Positions 35,416 through 44,410 of a DNA stretch of 64,000 nucleotides are shown piece after piece (positions within the stretch are counted from its first letter, which is position 1; each line of letters starts with the position of its first letter). A program made the translations under genes and the position numbers. A model generated the notes under the pieces. The model had not been told where the DNA came from, ran no database searches, and saw only the letters and a list, made by a program, of their open reading frames with translations. The stretch comes from Candidatus Sumerlaeota bacterium (lineage in GTDB: Bacteria > Sumerlaeota > Sumerlaeia > MWCT01 > JAUWMI01), in the NCBI GenBank assembly GCA_030613245.1, contig JAUWMI010000017.1:1-64000 (forward strand), written 5' to 3'.

Positions 35416-35461
35416 GGTGGCACGGGCATCACGCCACAGGCGCATTTTCAACCTGCCCGTG
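35416..35461 (-). repeat. GGTGGCACGGGCA repeat with 22-bp module in its centre
   Basis: GGTGGCACGGGCAT and CCTGCCCGTG are the two arms of the repeat seen at 39453-39680 and 40597-40921. Between them sits a 22-bp module (35430-35451) that reads TTGAAAATGCGCC... on the minus strand. The rest of 35,198-35,515 holds only the repeats listed. Confidence 0.75.
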
Positions 35462-35515
35462 TAGGTAAACAGAGAAATGGGACGCGATTCTTTCTGGTGG
35501 AAGCTCCAAAATAAA

Positions 35516-38002
35516 TTAAGGGACAGAATTAAAAGATTCGACAAGGACCGAATTGAGCATCAATGCTCCGGTTGCGGCATCTGAGGGGTCAAAGTTCAGA
35601 ATGTCAAATGCTGCGATAATGCTGTCTGCATCTGTTCCCACCAGTGACTGTGGCGGGTAGAAATAGAGATCGTAGGTACGTCCTTCCAGAGTCGGGCTCA
35701 TCTCCGCCCCGGTAACTGAACTTATTACCTTCACTACTCCCGACTGAAAATCTTCACTATGCACCCTGAGCCGAAGGCAAGGCACCACTTCTCTATCTAT
35801 AACATCGCTGCTCACATCAAACTGAACACGGTAGAGCTTATTTGCTTCAACCTGCACCTCTTCCGAAGGGCTACTCCAGAAGCCAAAGGTGTTCGTATTA
35901 TCCTGTGCAATAAGCCACAGTGCACTTCCATAAACATCGCTCACCGGCGCTTTAAAGATCGGTGCGCTGCCAAATTGCCAGCCCTCGGCTCCGCTCTCGA
36001 AACTCCATGCCCTAAGCACCGTCGGTGTGCTCAACGTATCCAGAGGCATTGCCTCCACCACTACGCTATCAAGCAGGAGCGACCCAGCAGCAGCATCGGA
36101 AGGATCAAAATTGAGGATATCAAACGATAGGATCAGATCATCTTGATCCTCTGGTTTTCCGAGACAGCTTTCTGGCGGGACAAAATACATCTCATACGTC
36201 CTGCCATCAGGAGTCGGCGCATACGAGCCATCTCCTGCACTACTGACTGCGAGGATATCCGCCTGCTGTAAATTCTGGCTGTTTACACGAAGCCGCATAT
36301 GCGGCACTGCCAGCGGATCTGTAATGTCTGTTGCCACTGTCCATCTTGCCCGATACAAGCAATCTGCTATCACCGGCACCGCATTTTGATTGCTCGCCCA
36401 ATAACCGAACGTATTGGTATTATCCTGCGCAGTAAGCATAATTTGTCCTTGGAGATAATTACACTCCGGTGGCGTGAAAAACGCGGGTACTATTGAACAT
36501 GTCCAGCCTTCTTCTGTTAACTCGAAATTATGATCTTTTAGTTGAATCGCTCCGGAGAATTCATCGGCACCAATGTCAAAGTCTGAACCATCGCCACGGA
36601 ATTGTGAGCTCCCATCATATGGTCTGAGGTCGCCCCCAAAATCCTGAGTAAGGTTTTCAACATAGCAACCTGCATCTATACAAAGGGAGTTAGGACGCAG
36701 ACGGAAATCGCCGTTTGCTGGATCAACTAATTGGGGATCAAACGAGATATTGCGAGTACCGCCACCTACCCAATCCTGAACGCAACTATAAAATGGAGTT
36801 CTGCACTCATAAAGCTGAGCCCCTCCAGGAGCTGCATTTTGCCAGATAATACAGTTTCTGATTGTGCTGTATTTACAATCCGAAAACCCGCCACCATCGC
36901 TACTGGCCGAGTTTCCATAAATGGTATTATTCTGGATGATGCCGTCGCAAGATTTCAGCCCCCCACCGGAAGATGCCTGGTTGCCTGAGATTATATTATT
37001 TTGGATAGTGCCGCTGCAGTAACTGATGCCGCCGCCGCTGCCAGCCGAGTTGGCCGAGATGATATTGTTCTGGATGGTGCCGTCGCAAGATTGCAGCCCC
37101 CCACCGGAAGATGCCCGGTTGCCTAAGATGGTATTATTCTGGATGACTCCGTCACAATAACGCATTCCCCCACCCTTAGTAGAAGCCGAGTTGCCCAAGA
37201 TCCTATTATTCTGGATGATGTTGTCACACCCGTAAAGTCCACCGCCAAAATCAGCTGAGTTGTCCAAGATCGTATTGTTCTGAACGATTCCCTGACACTG
37301 GTAGATCCCGGCTCCACAATGGGAGTCGTTGTCCCTTATAATGTTATTTTGTATAGCGCCGTTACACTTGAAGAGTCCGCCGCCATAGTAAGCGGAGTTA
37401 TACGAAATGATATTGTTCTGAATATTACCGTCGCACCCGGAGAGCCCGCCGCCAGTATAGGCCAAATTATCCGAGATGGTATTGTTCTGAATGATGCCGT
37501 GGCATCCCCATAGCCCGCCCCCATTCCCTGTCGGGTCGACATCGTATGCCGTATTTGCAGATATATTGTTGTTTTGTATAGTTGCCAATGTATAATTACC
37601 ATAAATACCGCTACCATTAGGAGCATAGCCATTTGTTATTGTGAAGCCAGAAAGAACACATGTTGGAGGTTCCGTCCCAGAGAACGTAACTACAGACCCT
37701 GCCAAGTTGCCATCAATAATTGTGCTTTGGACCACGCTGGGACTGGTAGGATCCGTGGAGCGAAGGACGATGTCTTTCCCTTCAAATCTTATATTCTCTA
37801 CATACGTGCCAGCTGAGACGATGATTTCATCGCCGTGAGAGGAAATATGAATTGCTCCTTGAATGGTTGGATATGGATATGGCACGTAACGAACCGCGCC
37901 AAAGCAGAAAAGTGGCAGAAGAAAAAAGCATAGGGAAGCGAGCGTGGTAATGCGTAAAGAATAAGAAGGTGGGAATACACTATCGGAACGAGCCCTTTTC
38001 AT
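35516..38002 (-). CDS. secreted right-handed beta-helix protein with cysteine ladder
   Basis: The ~828-residue protein has a signal peptide (LRITTLASLCFFLLPLFCFGA). Residues ~40-500 form a right-handed parallel beta-helix: TIQGAIHISSHGDEIIVSAGTY at the start, then ~10 rungs of ~24 residues of the form GGGL-x2-C-DG-IIQNN-TI-x-NSA. Each rung has a cysteine at the same place. RNCIIWQN and the INS/DIGADEF-type closure end the helix. Residues ~510-828 are two tandem ~155-residue beta-rich domains, each with AQDNTNTFG and FDILNFDPSDAA, likely carbohydrate- or surface-binding. ATG 38002 follows GGAAG. Function is unknown; a polysaccharide or surface role is inference. Paralog of 44607-48194. Confidence 0.85.
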   Translation of the reverse strand: MKRARSDSVFPPSYSLRITTLASLCFFLLPLFCFGAVRYVPYPYPTIQGAIHISSHGDEIIVSAGTYVENIRFEGKDIVLRSTDPTSPSVVQSTIIDGNLAGSVVTFSGTEPPTCVLSGFTITNGYAPNGSGIYGNYTLATIQNNNISANTAYDVDPTGNGGGLWGCHGIIQNNTISDNLAYTGGGLSGCDGNIQNNIISYNSAYYGGGLFKCNGAIQNNIIRDNDSHCGAGIYQCQGIVQNNTILDNSADFGGGLYGCDNIIQNNRILGNSASTKGGGMRYCDGVIQNNTILGNRASSGGGLQSCDGTIQNNIISANSAGSGGGISYCSGTIQNNIISGNQASSGGGLKSCDGIIQNNTIYGNSASSDGGGFSDCKYSTIRNCIIWQNAAPGGAQLYECRTPFYSCVQDWVGGGTRNISFDPQLVDPANGDFRLRPNSLCIDAGCYVENLTQDFGGDLRPYDGSSQFRGDGSDFDIGADEFSGAIQLKDHNFELTEEGWTCSIVPAFFTPPECNYLQGQIMLTAQDNTNTFGYWASNQNAVPVIADCLYRARWTVATDITDPLAVPHMRLRVNSQNLQQADILAVSSAGDGSYAPTPDGRTYEMYFVPPESCLGKPEDQDDLILSFDILNFDPSDAAAGSLLLDSVVVEAMPLDTLSTPTVLRAWSFESGAEGWQFGSAPIFKAPVSDVYGSALWLIAQDNTNTFGFWSSPSEEVQVEANKLYRVQFDVSSDVIDREVVPCLRLRVHSEDFQSGVVKVISSVTGAEMSPTLEGRTYDLYFYPPQSLVGTDADSIIAAFDILNFDPSDAATGALMLNSVLVESFNSVP

Positions 38003-38126
38003 TTTAGAGCTTCCCTTTTCATAGATTTTCCCCAGCATTTAACCAACCAAATATAGCGTGCTCATGTCAAGTAAATTTACATATTCATCGTGAGGTTATA
38101 TTTTGTGGGTGGGAAATATAAAGATC

Positions 38127-38255
38127 GCCACGGAGACACAGAGGCACAGAGATTCTTAAAGAACCAAAACGTAAAATGAAAATTGTAAATATCAAATTTA
38201 AAATTTTCATTTTGCAATTTGCAATTTACAATTCACTACTGTGTGGCTCTGTGGC
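38127..38255. repeat. GCCACGGAGACAC inverted-repeat element, copy 1
   Basis: GCCACGGAGACACAGAGGCA at the left and its imperfect reverse complement ending CTCTGTGGC at the right enclose AT-rich TTGTAAAT/ATTTACAA-type inverted sequence. No coding capacity. A closely similar element lies at 42052-42189. Confidence 0.7.
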
Positions 38256-38318
38256 TTATCTGATTTGCTTGAAAGGCTGGATGTGTAAAAAAATCCCGGG
38301 AGAAGGCCTCGTGGTTCT

Positions 38319-39347
38319 CTAATCCGTGATCAAAGCGCGGACACGGCGCCGCATAAGCAACCAGATGAAAAACGGCCCGCCGCACATCGCAGTCACTACA
38401 CCCACCGGAACTTCAATCCCCGCCAGGACGCTCCGCGCAATCGTATCGCAGACAATTAAGAAAAACGCACCGAACAGCGCCGAGGCAGGCAGCAGCAGGC
38501 GATGATCCGCGCCTACGAGCAACCGAATGATGTGGGGAATAATGAGCCCGACAAACCCAATGGGCCCGCATACTGCAACCACTGAAGCTGTGAGCAGCGA
38601 GGCGGTGAAGAAGAGCAGCCGTCGAGTTGCCTCGACATTAATGCCGAGCTGGGCCGCTGTGGTCGCGTCCACGCTCAGCACGTTCAACTTGCGGGCTTCT
38701 GCCATCAGCAGGACCAACGCAACGAGAATCACTGGCGTGATCTCAAGAATTGGCCTGTAGCGCGTAATATCCACTCCCCCCATCATCCACCGAATCATCT
38801 GAAACGACTGTGCAGGATTCGAGAGATACTGAATCAGCAGGATCAAAGAGGCGAAGAAGAAGTTCACTGTCACACCGGCGAGCAAGAGCGTGGTCGTAGA
38901 GAGCCGCCCCCCTGAACGCGACAGCCAGTAGACAATAAATATCGCCAGAAAGGCTCCGGCAAATGCCACCACAAATATAACAGGAAAGCCAGCGATAAGC
39001 AAGTCGAGCTGAAGCTTGATCGCAATAACCACGCCCAGGGTACTTCCGGTTGACACGCCGAGGATATAGGGAGTAGCCAGCGGGTTGCGCAGGAGCGCTT
39101 GAAACACCGCCCCCGCACACGCCAACGCAGCTCCTGCTACACAGGCAAGCAGAACTCGCGGCAAGCGCACCACGAAAAAGATGTTTGCATCCGGATTATC
39201 AGCCAACGGCACGGAAAAGTCGAATATCCGTGAAATAGAAAGACGCCGTGCGCCGATGAACGGGCTCACCACCAGCCCGATGACCAAGAGCACGGCCAGC
39301 ATCAGGAGGGTAGAAACAAATCGGCGCTTTTCGAGGTATGTTGCCAA
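38319..39347 (-). CDS. FecCD/BtuC-family ABC importer permease
   Basis: The 342-residue polytopic protein has ~10 membrane spans. Family stretches: FFVVRLPRVLLACVAGAALA, CAGAVFQALLRNPLATPYIL, LGVSTGSTLG and the cytoplasmic ATPase-contact region VAVCGPIGFVGLIIPHIIRL. Such permeases import cobalamin, haem or ferric chelates with a binding protein and an ATPase. Its ATPase (39729-40544) and binding protein (40936-41892) are upstream on the same strand but separated by repeat arrays. It uses TTG with AAAGGA upstream. Cobalamin is plausible but not proven. Confidence 0.9.
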   Translation of the reverse strand: MATYLEKRRFVSTLLMLAVLLVIGLVVSPFIGARRLSISRIFDFSVPLADNPDANIFFVVRLPRVLLACVAGAALACAGAVFQALLRNPLATPYILGVSTGSTLGVVIAIKLQLDLLIAGFPVIFVVAFAGAFLAIFIVYWLSRSGGRLSTTTLLLAGVTVNFFFASLILLIQYLSNPAQSFQMIRWMMGGVDITRYRPILEITPVILVALVLLMAEARKLNVLSVDATTAAQLGINVEATRRLLFFTASLLTASVVAVCGPIGFVGLIIPHIIRLLVGADHRLLLPASALFGAFFLIVCDTIARSVLAGIEVPVGVVTAMCGGPFFIWLLMRRRVRALITD

Positions 39348-39452
39348 TCGGAATCCTTTTTAACACTACGTTGTCACAATTTTATGAGTATCGCAGGTAC
39401 AATATTTATATTGCTTTCAGAATTGCAGGATTGATATCTCAGCGTTCAGACC

Positions 39453-39708
39453 CACAGGCAAGATGCCTGTGCCACCGTGAGGAGATTTGGTGGCATGGGC
39501 ATCCTTGCCTGGTGGCACGGGCATTCCTGCCCGTGATTTTGTGTATCCTGCCCCTACATTTTAAATTCTTAGCATTTGTCTTCACAGGCAAGTTGAAAAT
39601 GCGCCTGTGGCGTGATGCCTGTGCCACCGTGAGGAGATTTGGTGGCATGGGCATCCCTGCCCGTGATTTTACGTCAGATCGTAGGGGCAACCCTTGTGGT
39701 TGCCCAAC
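39453..39708 (+). repeat. CACAGGCAAGATGCCTGTG repeat array with 22-bp module
   Basis: Two ~130-bp units begin at 39453 and 39583 with CACAGGCAAG. The first is the plain palindrome CACAGGCAAGATGCCTGTG. In the second the centre is split by a 22-bp module (39593-39614, TTGAAAATGCGCC...). Each continues with GGTGGCATGGGCATCC...CTGCCCGTG. A GTAGGGGC palindrome (39681-39708) with a CCTTGTGG core ends the array, which lies between the btuC- and btuD-like genes. Confidence 0.8.
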
Positions 39709-39728
39709 CAGTGTCCAGTGCACAGCTT

Positions 39729-40544
39729 TTACTTCAGCAGCCTCACAAAGGGCATCCCCCGCTCGTCTGTCAGAATCTCTACTTCAGTCTCATACGCGTC
39801 GCGAATAATCTCCCGCGAGATAATCTCCCCGGGCGTGCCTTCTTTCATCACCACGCCATCCTTGAGCAACACCAGGCGTTCGCAAAAGAGCGCAGCCAGA
39901 TTAATGTCGTGCGAAACCACCACGATGGTCTTCCCCTGTTCACGTCGCATACAGTCGAGCAGCCGGTAGATAAAAACCTGGTGCTTCAGGTCAAGCGAAG
40001 AAGTTGGCTCGTCAAGGAGAAGAACAGGGGTGTTTTGCGCGAGCGCACGCGCGACGATCACTCCCTGCTTCTCGCCACCGCTGAGCTCGGTAAAGAACCG
40101 GTCAGCAAAATGCGCCACATCGGTAGCCTCCATAGCCTGCTGAGCAATGGCAACGTCGCTCGCCATCTCGAAGGCAAATGGCCCAAGCCACGGATGCCGG
40201 CCCATCAGCACGATTTCCATCACCCTGTAGGGAAACACGATGTCGGTAAACTGCGGGACTATGGCAATGTGACGCGCAATATCATTAGCGGTGTAGGTGC
40301 GCAATTCCTTTTGGTGAAGCAGAATCCTGCCCTGGCGTGGTGAAAGCAGGCCGTTGAGCAGATTCAACAGTGTGGATTTCCCCGCGCCGTTCGGGCCAAT
40401 GATCCCAACGAACTCTCCCTGAAAGATACGCACAGAAAGCCCGCGCAGCACCGGCTTCTGGTCATACGAAAAGCCGATCTCCTCGGCTTCAAGCACCGGC
40501 GCATTTTTCAAAGTTTCACTGGTCTCTGACTCTAAGCTGCCCAC
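39729..40544 (-). CDS. BtuD/FhuC-like ABC transporter ATPase
   Basis: The 271-residue ATPase has Walker A GPNGAGKSTLLNLLNG, Q-loop VPQFTDIVFPY, signature ELSGGEKQGVIVARALAQ (LSGGEKQ), Walker B PVLLLDEPTSSLDL and H-loop VVVSHDIN. It energises the FecCD-type permease at 38319-39347. GTG start with GGGAGAA upstream. It is flanked on both sides by the same direct repeats (39453-39708 and 40597-40921), so it could be lost or duplicated by recombination. Confidence 0.93.
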   Translation of the reverse strand: MGSLESETSETLKNAPVLEAEEIGFSYDQKPVLRGLSVRIFQGEFVGIIGPNGAGKSTLLNLLNGLLSPRQGRILLHQKELRTYTANDIARHIAIVPQFTDIVFPYRVMEIVLMGRHPWLGPFAFEMASDVAIAQQAMEATDVAHFADRFFTELSGGEKQGVIVARALAQNTPVLLLDEPTSSLDLKHQVFIYRLLDCMRREQGKTIVVVSHDINLAALFCERLVLLKDGVVMKEGTPGEIISREIIRDAYETEVEILTDERGMPFVRLLK

Positions 40545-40596
40545 CCGAGCTTCTCCCTTTTTTCTAACAATAACTCACGGCCATGATGTTCAGACC

Positions 40597-40921
40597 CACA
40601 GGCAAGATGCCTGTGCCACCGTGAGGGGATTGGGTGGCATGGGCATCCCTGCCCGTGATCTTGTGCATCCTGCCCTTACATTTTGAACTTTTAGCATTTG
40701 TCTTCACAGGCAAGATGCCTGTGCCACCGAGAGGGGATTGGGTGACATGGGCATCCCTTGCCTGGTGGCACGTGCATCCCTGCCCGTGATCTTGTGTATC
40801 CCGCCCTTACATTTTGAACTTTTAGCATTTGTCTTCACAGGCAAGATGCCTGTGCTACCGTGAGGGGATTGGGTAGCATGGGCATCCCTTGCCTGGTGGC
40901 ACGGGCATCCTTGCCCGTGCT
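40597..40921 (+). repeat. three tandem units of the CACAGGCAAGATGCCTGTG repeat
   Basis: Units begin at 40597, 40705 and 40836, each with CACAGGCAAGATGCCTGTG, then GGGATTGGGTGG, CATGGGCATCCC...CTGCCCGTG and TTTTGAACTTTTAGCATTTG. Units differ by a ~23-bp expansion of the GGCATCCCTTGCCTGGTGGCA part. This fills the gap between the ATPase and binding-protein genes. Confidence 0.85.
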
Positions 40922-40935
40922 AAATCGGTCAATGC

Positions 40936-41892
40936 TCAATCTCCATGTAGCTCCGGCTCGCCGGGCTTATGCCCTAACTTCTCCGCTATATCCTGATAGA
41001 TTAAGCCCATAAGATACTCAATGCTCTCTGGAATTCGTGGGCCGGGGATGGTGATCTGCGAATCTTCGATAAAATAAATCCGCTTGTACTTCACCGCCGA
41101 GACAGTCTGGAGCTGATTCCATATCTGGAAATTTATCCGGCGCTGTTCCTCACTCGACTTTTCTCCGATTGATGCATCAAGGATGACCTCTGGATCGCGC
41201 ACAATGATTTCTTCTTTCGAGACAATGGGATAGAAGGACGGGGCATCCGCCAGAATATTGGCGCCACCAGCAGCCTGGAGCATTTCATCGAGAAACGTGC
41301 CTGGCCCAACAGCATAAATCTGCTGTAGCGTGCCGGGATTCTTGCCCACGACAAAGAGAACGCGCCTGCGCGCCCGCGACTCACGTTGCTCACGAAGTCG
41401 CTCAAGCTTTTGCGTCATCTCCTCAGTCAGCGCCTGTGCCGCCTCACCAGCTCCCGTTACTTTTGCAATCTCCTGGATAGAATCGAGCACATCCTGGATA
41501 CTGTCGTTCTTAACCACAAGCATGCGCAGGCCCAGCGATTCGAACTTGTCAATTGTCTCCCCATAGCTAGGGAGCAAAATGATCAGATCGGGCTTTAGCA
41601 TTACGATCTGTTCGATGTTTGGCATGGGAAACGTGCCAACGTGCGGTTTTGCCCTGGCCTCCGGGGGATATTTGCACACGTCCGTTACGCCAACCACGCG
41701 ATCACCAAGCCCAATTGCAAACAGTATCTCCGTCACGTTTGGACTGAGCGAAATGATTCGCCTTGGCACGCCCGTCTCTTCGCTCTGCTGCGGCGTGCAA
41801 CAGAACATTCCACCGCAAATCACTATCAACACCACGAAGAGCGCACTTATCGGCATACCGGGCGAGCATTCATGCTTTATTCCCAGTTGCAT
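40936..41892 (-). CDS. periplasmic binding lipoprotein of a BtuF-like importer
   Basis: The protein has a lipoprotein-type signal (MPISALFVVLIVICGGMFCC, from ATG 41856) and two TroA/BtuF-fold lobes: PRRIISLSPNVTEILFAIGL, VVGVTDVCKYPPEA, IEQIVMLKPDLIILLPSYGE, LQQIYAVGPGTFLDEMLQAA and GGANILADA. It would capture the substrate, likely cobalamin or another corrin/chelate, for the permease and ATPase downstream. ATG 41892 or ATG 41856 is the real start; the frame stays open to 42108 only because it runs through a TCCGCCTCTGGCGGATAA palindrome and an AT-rich repeat. No cobalamin riboswitch was recognised upstream. Confidence 0.87.
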   Translation of the reverse strand: MQLGIKHECSPGMPISALFVVLIVICGGMFCCTPQQSEETGVPRRIISLSPNVTEILFAIGLGDRVVGVTDVCKYPPEARAKPHVGTFPMPNIEQIVMLKPDLIILLPSYGETIDKFESLGLRMLVVKNDSIQDVLDSIQEIAKVTGAGEAAQALTEEMTQKLERLREQRESRARRRVLFVVGKNPGTLQQIYAVGPGTFLDEMLQAAGGANILADAPSFYPIVSKEEIIVRDPEVILDASIGEKSSEEQRRINFQIWNQLQTVSAVKYKRIYFIEDSQITIPGPRIPESIEYLMGLIYQDIAEKLGHKPGEPELHGD

Positions 41893-41899
41893 TGGCCTG

Positions 41900-41917
41900 T
41901 CCGCCTCTGGCGGATAA
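41900..41917. repeat. micro-palindrome upstream of the binding-protein gene
   Basis: TCCGCCTCTGGCGGATAA, one of many ~18-20-bp palindromes centred on CGCC-N2-3-GGCG in the window (also in 34213, 35289, 55756 composites, 24365, 27504). Confidence 0.6.
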
Positions 41918-42051
41918 GTACTCTGAAATAAAAAATTGTTTACACAGCCTGATCTTACCGCTATGACTTCTCCTGTCAACGGATTTAAAGTAACTGTAAG
42001 AGTACGACTCAATACGTGGGACGAATAAAATTGGTAACGGCAAGTAATATA

Positions 42052-42189
42052 GCCACGGAGACACGGAGACACAGAGATCATTAAACACCAAAAGATTGTG
42101 AAATGCAAATTGCAAATATTAAATTTTAAATTTGCATTTTGAATTTTCCAATTTTCAATTTACAATTCAGTACCCTTTGTCTCTGTGGC
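42052..42189. repeat. GCCACGGAGACAC inverted-repeat element, copy 2
   Basis: GCCACGGAGACACGGAGACA at the left and TTTGTCTCTGTGGC at the right enclose AT-rich TTGCAAAT/ATTTGCA-type inverted repeats. It ends 8 bp before the ceramidase-like ATG and lengthens that frame artificially. Fragments of the same family occur at about 43560-43610, 55140-55165 and 62750-62780. Confidence 0.7.
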
Positions 42190-42197
42190 AATCTTTC

Positions 42198-43514
42198 ATG
42201 AGCCTCAGGCTCATTGATCTAAGTAGGTTACCAGACTTGCGGGCAGGAACTGCCAAAATCAACATTACTCCACCAGGTGGAACTGAGCTGTCCGGCTATG
42301 TGCTTCGTGAACAGCCATCGCTGGGCATCCACGACCCGCTTTACGCCCGTGCCATCGTGCTTGAACACGACGGCCACAAGATTGCCCTTGTCTCCTGTGA
42401 CCTCCTGACACTGGGTGACGACTCGGTGCGGGTGATCCGAACCATCGCCTCTCAGCAAACCGGAATTCCTCCCAGCAACATCATGCTCAGCTGCACGCAT
42501 ACTCACTCTGGGCCGGCAACAATCTTTCTCCGCCAGTGCGGTTCAGTAAATAAGAAATGGCTGATCGAGCTCCAGAGGCGTATTGCTCGGGCTGTTAGCG
42601 AGGCAACGAAGCAGCTCACCACGGCATCATGCGCCATTGCGCGCACACCGCTCGTGCTCAGTGTTGACCGCTGCGCTCAGCGTGGATTCGATTTGCCCTC
42701 AACTGATGCATATTTAGATATTCTGAAACTCAGCTCGCGCGGTAAAGATCCGCTGGCTGTGCTCGTACATTACGCCTGCCATCCTGTGGTACTGGATCAT
42801 ACGAACCGGCATGTCTCAGCGGACTTTCCGGGTGTTGCCATGCAGCGGATCGAGCAAGAATTCGACAATCAAGTCCTGGCCATGTTTCTCAATGGCGCCT
42901 GCGGCAATCTTAATCCCGCCGTATCTGCGCGAACATGGGAAGCCTGCGAGCAATTCGGCCACACGCTCGGCAGCGCTGCACTCGAGCTGCTCGAATCTGC
43001 AGAGCCACTTACCTGCGTCCCATTGCGAACCTTCTCGGAGATTATTGAGCTGGCTATCGTCGTGCCATCAGTGGAAGAATTGCAAGCGCTCGAGCGCGAG
43101 TACGTAAGCCGCTCATACGAACTGGCCGGCTCGCACGATCGCCAGGCTGTATTCACACGTGCCTTTCTCGAGTGGGCGCGCGAAACGCTCCACATCGTTG
43201 AAACCCGCTCGCACCCTTATAATATCCCCATGGAAATCCAGGTTGTGGGCATTGGCGATATGCGTATTATCGGCATTGGTGGAGAACTCTTCTCGCAGCT
43301 CGGCGAGGAAATCGCAGCTGGACACAGCGGGCCAGTCTGGGTCTGTGGATGCACAAATGGCAACGTTGGCTATCTCCCGCCGAGCACGCTCTTTTCCACC
43401 CGCTGCTATGAAGTCGCGGACGCATACAAGTTTTACGGAAACTTTAGGTTTACGCCCGAGGTGCCCGACATGGTAGTGGAGAGCGCTAGCCATGCGATCC
43501 AATCACTCGCGTAG
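42198..43514 (+). CDS. neutral/alkaline ceramidase-family protein
   Basis: The ~438-residue protein starts LRAGTAKINITPPGGTELSG, the opening of the neutral ceramidase N-terminal domain. Zinc-site stretches follow: LSCTHTHSGPATIF, VHYACHPVVL and ADFPGVAMQRIEQEF, then MFLNGACGNLNPA. True ceramidases hydrolyse ceramide to sphingoid base and fatty acid, but many bacterial members of this domain family have unknown substrates. No signal peptide is evident. ATG 42198 is chosen because the upstream 22 codons are translation of an AT-rich repeat. Its closeness to the spt-type cluster makes a sphingolipid link attractive but unproven. Confidence 0.8.
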   Translation: MSLRLIDLSRLPDLRAGTAKINITPPGGTELSGYVLREQPSLGIHDPLYARAIVLEHDGHKIALVSCDLLTLGDDSVRVIRTIASQQTGIPPSNIMLSCTHTHSGPATIFLRQCGSVNKKWLIELQRRIARAVSEATKQLTTASCAIARTPLVLSVDRCAQRGFDLPSTDAYLDILKLSSRGKDPLAVLVHYACHPVVLDHTNRHVSADFPGVAMQRIEQEFDNQVLAMFLNGACGNLNPAVSARTWEACEQFGHTLGSAALELLESAEPLTCVPLRTFSEIIELAIVVPSVEELQALEREYVSRSYELAGSHDRQAVFTRAFLEWARETLHIVETRSHPYNIPMEIQVVGIGDMRIIGIGGELFSQLGEEIAAGHSGPVWVCGCTNGNVGYLPPSTLFSTRCYEVADAYKFYGNFRFTPEVPDMVVESASHAIQSLA

Positions 43515-43647
43515 CGCTCTACTTTGCGCCTTTGCGCGAGAAAGTTTTTTTGTGTAACGCCAATAATTAATAGTGTTTTCTCTGTGCCTCTGCGCCTCTG
43601 TGGCCAATATTGGTAATGCGTCAAACTCGCAATAGAAAGGACCAGAC

Positions 43648-44328
43648 ATGGCCCAAAAACCTCAAGCAGTCATCTTCGACATGGATGGCGTAATACTCGA
43701 CAGCGAACCGGTTCAGCTGGAGGCAGTTAACCAAATTCTCGCCCGCTACGACATTCACTGGACACAGGAGGTATTTCGCCATCACATCGGTCTGCGCTCA
43801 ACAGACTTCTTCAAGAATCTTAAGAAGCTATATCCCCTGCGCGAGCCGATTGATGAACTGGTTTCCTTTCATAAAGAAACCTATTGCAAGCTGATCCAGG
43901 AAAAGATCGATCAGTACGAGATTCAGGAAAACAAAGGTCTGACGCCGCTATTGAAGCAGCTAAAAGGCGCGGGATTTCGGATCGGGCTTGCCACCAGCTC
44001 CTCACGCAGGGAAGTAGAGATCATCACCCAGGGATTGAACATCGAGAAGTTTTTCGCGACCTTTACCTGCGGAGAAGGCGTGGTGGAAGGCAAACCTGCG
44101 CCGGAGATTTTTCTTAAGACCGCCAAAGCATTAGGCCTCGAGCCCGGGCAATGCGTGGTGATTGAAGACAGCCCGATAGGGCTGCGAGCTGCCATAGGAG
44201 CTGGCATGCGCTGCATCGCCATTCCCACCCCGAGCACCTACGACGGCGATTTCTCCCAAGCCCATCTAAAGCTCAGCTCACTCGAGGAAGTCTCCGAAAC
44301 CCTCATTAACTCGCTGCTTGACAAGTAG
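43648..44328 (+). CDS. HAD-family phosphatase/phosphomutase (beta-PGM-like)
   Basis: The 226-residue HAD hydrolase has motif I VIFDMDGVILDSEPVQ (DxD nucleophile pair), a helical cap, motif II ATSSSRREVE, motif III Lys in VVEGKPAPEIF and motif IV VIEDSPIGLRAAIGAGM. Members are beta-phosphoglucomutases or small-sugar phosphatases; the DxDGVxxDSE form fits either. Its substrate cannot be told. It follows the ceramidase-like gene on the same strand after 133 bp that include a GCCTCTGTGGCC repeat fragment. Confidence 0.88.
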   Translation: MAQKPQAVIFDMDGVILDSEPVQLEAVNQILARYDIHWTQEVFRHHIGLRSTDFFKNLKKLYPLREPIDELVSFHKETYCKLIQEKIDQYEIQENKGLTPLLKQLKGAGFRIGLATSSSRREVEIITQGLNIEKFFATFTCGEGVVEGKPAPEIFLKTAKALGLEPGQCVVIEDSPIGLRAAIGAGMRCIAIPTPSTYDGDFSQAHLKLSSLEEVSETLINSLLDK

Positions 44329-44410
44329 TAATCCGCCCAACCAACAAGCCACAATTTTCATATCTAGCCATTTTTCTTGTTGACCGCGCGTAACATTACT
44401 GTTAGTTTCT

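Noticed and set aside
36731-37838. several plus-strand frames of 60-98 codons inside the minus-strand beta-helix gene
   Set aside because: They arise from the repetitive rung sequence read antisense and are themselves repetitive.
41893-42200. possible cobalamin riboswitch upstream of the binding-protein gene
   Set aside because: The interval is filled by a micro-palindrome and an inverted-repeat element; no B12-box-like sequence was seen.
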